Shown here in pieces: positions 24,799 to 27,884 of a stretch of 27,884 nucleotides of DNA. The notes beneath the pieces were generated by a model. The model saw only the letters and a list, made by a program, of their open reading frames with translations, searched no databases and was not told the origin of the DNA. The position numbers were made by a program, and so were the translations under genes. Within the stretch, counting starts at the first letter, position 1; each line of letters begins with the position of its first letter. This stretch comes from CAKSQF01 sp051867925 (GTDB lineage Bacteria; Bacillota; Clostridia; Oscillospirales; CAG-272), in NCBI GenBank assembly GCA_051867925.1, contig JBJDZI010000126.1:1-27884 (forward strand), written 5' to 3'.

Positions 24799-24871
24799 GC
24801 GCCTTGGGAGCGGAATATGAAGCACGTTTTGGATGCCACTTTCTTTGCAGAAAGAAAGTGGCGCAAAGAAC
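24799..24871 (-). repeat. 73-bp repeat, inverted partner of 23022-23095
   Basis: This is the reverse-complement match of 23022-23095, with the same GCCACTTTCTTT hairpin followed by GCGCAAAGAAC. The two copies bracket the PdaA-like gene and repeat copy F. Between 24872 and 25150 I see only short hairpins (GAAACC/GGTTTC at about 24877-24900 and GGGCGA/TCGCCC at about 24934-24951), a CCAAGAGCCAAGGAAAGG stretch near 25100 inverted relative to 23330, and no gene. Confidence 0.85.
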
Positions 24872-25154
24872 TGCGTGGGGGAGGCGAAACCTACGGTTTC
24901 TCCTTCCCTGAGAACCCCAACCTCTTCCCTTAGGGCGATATTCGTCGCCCATGGGGAGTGCCGTATCGCTATGCAACAGAGTTGAGGTTTTCAAAAATGG
25001 GTGTACTATATCGCTCTGAATCGTGGTTCCTGCCCGTGGGAATCTTCAGCGACACCAAGCCGAGGGCGTTTGTTTGTGCGGCGAGGGGTGATCGCGAAGC
25101 CAAGAGCCAAGGAAAGGCTCAGCACTGCCGAGCTAAATCTGATAGATACAACCA

Positions 25155-25323
25155 GCCCGGCAAGGATTTGCCGGGCTTCATATAAGTTCTTGGAGGTTTG
25201 GAACCTTCTTGCAAGAAGGTTCCAAGAAAAATGGGGCGGCTAGGATTTGCCGCCCATTTTGAAAAAAATCTGTGGAGTTCCAAGAACCTATTTCCAAAAA
25301 GGTTTTTGGTGGGGAAACGCCCC
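25155..25323 (-). repeat. Modular 3'-end repeat, copy G
   Basis: In the direction of the gene stopping at 25336 this copy has GGGGC/GCCCC-like GGGG-AAACG-CCCC (25311-25323), a long hairpin CCAAGAACC/GGTTTTTGG (25280-25309), a GGGCGGC-type hairpin (about 25233-25255), TTGGAACCTTCTT/AAGAAGGTTCCAA (25198-25225) and the compensated variant GCCCGGCAA/TTGCCGGGC (25155-25176). The last hairpin has changed on both arms, so pairing is kept while the sequence drifts. Confidence 0.85.
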
Positions 25324-25335
25324 GATAGGATTTAA

Positions 25336-27090
25336 TTATTTCGTTCCGTACACATTGAACGCCAGCGTAGCGCCGGTGTTGATGCTGTTGTTGTTACAGC
25401 CGTAGAAATCGTAGCCGGTGGTGTGGGCGGTGATATAGAGGGGAACGATGGTGTCGGTCGATGCGCCGAAGGCGAGGGTGTAGCCCTCGGGAACCTCGAT
25501 GGACAGCCCGTCAAAGCCCAGCCAGCCGGAGGAACAGTCGGCAGTTGCGGTGAGAGTGTAGGTCTTCAGCGTTTCAGTGACGGTGGGATGACTGTATTTC
25601 ACCACAGACACGGTGAAGGTGCTTCCTTTCGTCACAGATCCCACGGGCATCTCAATGTTGGTGACGGTAGTCCCCGAGAAGATGTTCAGATCCATGTACA
25701 GGTAAGGCGTACCCGGCATATGCCAACCGGTGTAGGAGCCACCCGAAATGGAGTACAGTTCGGACAGATCCGCACCCAGCAGATTTTCGGAGCCTGCCGC
25801 CACTTCGGAACGCTTGGGAGGATTGGACAGGGTGATATCCTTGATTTCGGGAAGAGTGTAGGTATAGGTACCCGCCTGCAATGCGGTCAGCAGTTCGGAT
25901 ACACCCACCGCCATCTGGGCGTAGCCCGCATCGTTGGGATGGAGCAGATCGGGGAAGTTGGCACGTCCTACCTTCGTTGCGGTGTAATCGTGCATATCAA
26001 AGAAGGTGGCGTTGACCCCGGCGGAGGTCAACCGTTCGGGGAGCAGATTCTGCAGTGCCCGCACTCTGGGACTGCCCGATCCTTCGCTTCCGTAGTAAAC
26101 GGGGCAGTTCATCACCACTACCTGCAGATCGTCGTTCTTGGCAGTCAGATCGGCAACCAATTTGTCGGCGGAGGTCAGATACAGTTCGTCGGAGGACGAA
26201 GGCCATGCGCGGTCAAAATAGGAGTCGTTGGTGCCCAGCATGATCAGCGCGTAGTCGAATTTGGAGGCGTACCGCTTCATGGCGGTGTGCTGGTTTGTGC
26301 CGCGGTAGCGATTACCCAGATCGTCTCGCATGGTTCTGCCGCTGTTACCTAAATTGATGATCAGATGATCCTGCCACAGAATCCGTTGCAGCACGGCGGG
26401 ATAGGAGTAAAGGTTCCAGTCGGAGGAGAGAAATCCCTCGGTGATACTGTCGCCCACGCAGGCAACGGTGACAAGATCCACGGTTGTGGAAAAATCGGTG
26501 TCGGTGGGGATGTCCACGGCGGTAAGTCCTGCCGCACGGCTGTCGTTCAGACAGCGATCCACCGCATCGTAGGCGTGATAGGTGGAGGCGAAGCAGTAGG
26601 AAGTTTTCAGATTGCCGGTGTATTTGGTGGAGTCGTAGCCGCCGCCGATGACCAGCTTGGAGCCGACCACCTTGACGTAGGTTTTGTAAACGTCCAGACC
26701 GTCGATGGGATCGCTCTCGGCGCGGTTGGTGGGACCTACCAGAATCTCCAGCGCGGTCTCGTCAAACTTGGTGTCCTGCTTGACGGGCAGGCTCACGCCC
26801 GTGTCTTCCAGAATCTTTGCGGCAAGATCCTTGGCGATGAGCTTGTAAAAATCATATTCGGTGGTGAATTTGCCGGCAATGCGGGTATCGTAGGGGCTTT
26901 TTGCATAGACAATGGTGTAGCCTTCCAGATCGTTGCCCGCGATGGACAGATCCAGCAGAGCCGAAGGCTCCTCGGTGTCGGGGACTACAGTAGTGGCGGC
27001 GGTGGTGGATGCAGGCTCGGTCTGGTTACCGCAGGCAAAGAGTGCGCCTATGGTGGAGAGCAGCAAGAGCACGGTCAATATTTTTTTCAT
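25336..27090 (-). CDS. Lipoprotein with SGNH/GDSL hydrolase domain
   Basis: The 584-residue protein has a lipobox LFAC with C20, a short Thr-rich linker and an N-terminal alpha/beta domain (about 55-195). This domain resembles the small accessory domain found before catalytic domains of some glycoside hydrolases (EILVGPTNR, then KLVIGGGYD). The SGNH hydrolase domain (about 205-410) has S215 in GDSIT, G251 in LGNSGRT, N288 in GTND, and D381/H384 in DLLHPND. A C-terminal beta-rich region (about 440-584) may bind carbohydrate. It probably deacylates a sugar polymer at the cell surface. The ATG at 27090 follows AAAAAGGAGGT and a strong promoter. Confidence 0.9.
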   Translation of the reverse strand: MKKILTVLLLLSTIGALFACGNQTEPASTTAATTVVPDTEEPSALLDLSIAGNDLEGYTIVYAKSPYDTRIAGKFTTEYDFYKLIAKDLAAKILEDTGVSLPVKQDTKFDETALEILVGPTNRAESDPIDGLDVYKTYVKVVGSKLVIGGGYDSTKYTGNLKTSYCFASTYHAYDAVDRCLNDSRAAGLTAVDIPTDTDFSTTVDLVTVACVGDSITEGFLSSDWNLYSYPAVLQRILWQDHLIINLGNSGRTMRDDLGNRYRGTNQHTAMKRYASKFDYALIMLGTNDSYFDRAWPSSSDELYLTSADKLVADLTAKNDDLQVVVMNCPVYYGSEGSGSPRVRALQNLLPERLTSAGVNATFFDMHDYTATKVGRANFPDLLHPNDAGYAQMAVGVSELLTALQAGTYTYTLPEIKDITLSNPPKRSEVAAGSENLLGADLSELYSISGGSYTGWHMPGTPYLYMDLNIFSGTTVTNIEMPVGSVTKGSTFTVSVVKYSHPTVTETLKTYTLTATADCSSGWLGFDGLSIEVPEGYTLAFGASTDTIVPLYITAHTTGYDFYGCNNNSINTGATLAFNVYGTK

Positions 27091-27132
27091 ATGTACCTCC
27101 TTTTTCGGAAAACGGACGGATGATTTATCTTC

Positions 27133-27161
27133 ATTATATCTCATCCTGTTGGTTTCGTCAA
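27133..27161 (-). promoter_or_regulatory. Sigma-A promoter of the SGNH lipoprotein gene
   Basis: On the minus strand TTGACG (27156-27161) is followed after 17 bp by TATAAT (27133-27138). Confidence 0.88.
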
Positions 27162-27236
27162 GAGAAAAAAAGAAAGAAAACGGAGAAAAACCCAAGTCTA
27201 TTGGGGAGTTCAACAAAAAAAGTAGGGGAATGCAAT

Positions 27237-27267
27237 AAAAAAGCAGAAGCTATCGGATAGCTTCTGC
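27237..27267 (-). terminator. Intrinsic terminator of the HPr-like gene
   Basis: On the minus strand GCAGAAGCTAT and ATAGCTTCTGC form a perfect 11-bp stem with a CCG loop, followed by six T. It lies 25 bp after the stop codon and separates this gene from the SGNH lipoprotein gene. Confidence 0.95.
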
Positions 27268-27291
27268 AGAAAGTTCGAGAGGAGCCGGGGC

Positions 27292-27528
27292 TTATTCAGC
27301 GATGAAGTCACGCAACTCGAAGTAGCAATCGTTATCGCTCTCGACGAAGATCTCGTCCCAAGCCATTCTTGCCAGGTGTACGCCCAAAAAGCTCTTGGCG
27401 TTGATGCGGCGATTTCCGCTGACCAGCATGACTTTGCCGTCCATGTGGGAGCAGATGCGGTTAAAGCGGGCTACGTCTGCACCGGTTTCCAGATTGATTT
27501 TGTAAAGGTATTTTTGATTGCAGATCAT
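27292..27528 (-). CDS. HPr-like protein lacking His15 (Crh-like)
   Basis: The 78-residue protein has the HPr fold signature: SGNRRINAKSFLGVHLARM followed by WDEIFVESDNDCYFELRDFI. The Ser46 equivalent, in INAKSFLG, falls exactly at residue 46. The usual GLHARPA segment with phospho-acceptor His15 is replaced by LETGADVARF, so it cannot accept phosphate from enzyme I in the normal way. In Bacillus, Crh has the same combination (no His15, Ser46 kept) and works as a catabolite co-repressor. A regulatory role is therefore inferred. GGAGGA lies 8 nt before the ATG at 27528; longer readings lack such a site. Promoter and terminator show a monocistronic unit. Confidence 0.85.
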   Translation of the reverse strand: MICNQKYLYKINLETGADVARFNRICSHMDGKVMLVSGNRRINAKSFLGVHLARMAWDEIFVESDNDCYFELRDFIAE

Positions 27529-27628
27529 AATATCTTCCTCCATTCGGGATGACATTACAAGATGTTGTTGCACCTTCGCGCAACGCTGTCTTGGCATTGG
27601 GGTAGTTTGAATTTCCCTTTGCATCCGT

Positions 27629-27657
27629 ATTATAGCCAACTTTTGTGCACTTGTCAA
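27629..27657 (-). promoter_or_regulatory. Perfect consensus sigma-A promoter of the HPr-like gene
   Basis: On the minus strand TTGACA (27652-27657) is followed after 17 bp by TATAAT (27629-27634), suggesting strong constitutive expression. The leader is about 95 nt and contains a short GTTGC/GCAAC hairpin. Confidence 0.95.
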
Positions 27658-27755
27658 TGGTTTTTGGAAAACTTTTTCACAATCTCTGATTTGGCGTTAT
27701 TGTACAAATTTAGACTTCGAATTTTGTGCAAAGTGAACAATATAAAGTCACACAC

Positions 27756-27884
27756 ACTTCCTTGGATCACGGCTCTGCGAATCTAACAAATATATATAAC
27801 AATATCGGACGGCAAGAATTTGCCGCCCTCAGACTGTCGATAAACTACAAATTTAGAGTGCCGCCAGCCAAGGAAGTGGGTGGA
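27756..27884. repeat. Modular intergenic repeat, copy H (cut by the window edge)
   Basis: The copy has CTTCCTTGGATCACGGCTCT, then a hairpin CGGCAA/TTGCCG (about 27810-27826), then a sequence whose reverse complement matches 9-78 of this window, ending AGCCAAGGAAGTGGG. It lies upstream of the HPr-like promoter and continues past the window. Confidence 0.8.

Overview
The window looks like a chromosomal segment of an anaerobic, fairly GC-rich Bacillota of the class Clostridia, probably an uncultured gut lineage near Oscillospirales. This placement is inferred from gene content: a pflB/pflA pair, ireB, typA, rsgA, mtaB, a SpoVB-type flippase, a PdaA-type deacetylase and an HPr-like protein. It also fits the AAGGAGG-type ribosome binding sites and the textbook sigma-A promoters (TTGACA, 17 bp, TATAAT). 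I see no rRNA, tRNA, CRISPR array, transposase or phage gene. Almost all genes are housekeeping; the unusual material is in one enzyme and between the genes.

Layout. 1-2906, minus strand: ireB, ribF and a penicillin-binding-protein-5-like gene whose three catalytic motifs are all altered. 2950-3273, minus: a small unknown gene divergent from typA (3488-5314, plus). 5495-8241, plus: a PhoP/PhoR-like two-component pair with a Pho-box-like promoter, a 60-bp tandem repeat between the two genes and a terminator. 8371-10647, minus: mtaB and a zinc-phospholipase-C-like gene. 10666-10967: a MITE-like element. 11112-14025: rsgA (minus), divergent from a PHP-phosphoesterase plus methyltransferase pair (plus). 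14209-15798, minus: SpoVB-like flippase, divergent from metG plus a small membrane protein (15986-17998, plus). 18191-21194, minus: pflB-pflA. 21682-22857, minus: alr. 23519-24643, minus: PdaA-like lipoprotein deacetylase. 25336-27090, minus: SGNH-hydrolase lipoprotein. 27292-27528, minus: a Crh-like HPr homologue without the active histidine.

Common theme. Several genes concern the cell envelope: ireB (PASTA-kinase substrate), the dead DD-carboxypeptidase-like protein, alr (D-alanine), the SpoVB-like flippase, the PdaA-like deacetylase and the SGNH lipoprotein. Others report nutrient state: the Pho-like system and the Crh-like HPr.

The most striking feature is a family of modular, hairpin-rich intergenic repeats. 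A typical copy starts shortly after a stop codon with a GGGGC/GCCCC hairpin. A long hairpin follows (CCAAGAACC/GGTTCTTGG or a variant), then an AACTTTTAT linker, then a GGCGGCAA/TTGCCGCC hairpin. Copies lie after at least six genes here and are two-sided between convergent genes. One has been absorbed into the 3' end of the flippase gene, and inverted copies sit at the two edges of the window. They look like mobile or amplified 3'-end/terminator elements. I do not recognise a named family.
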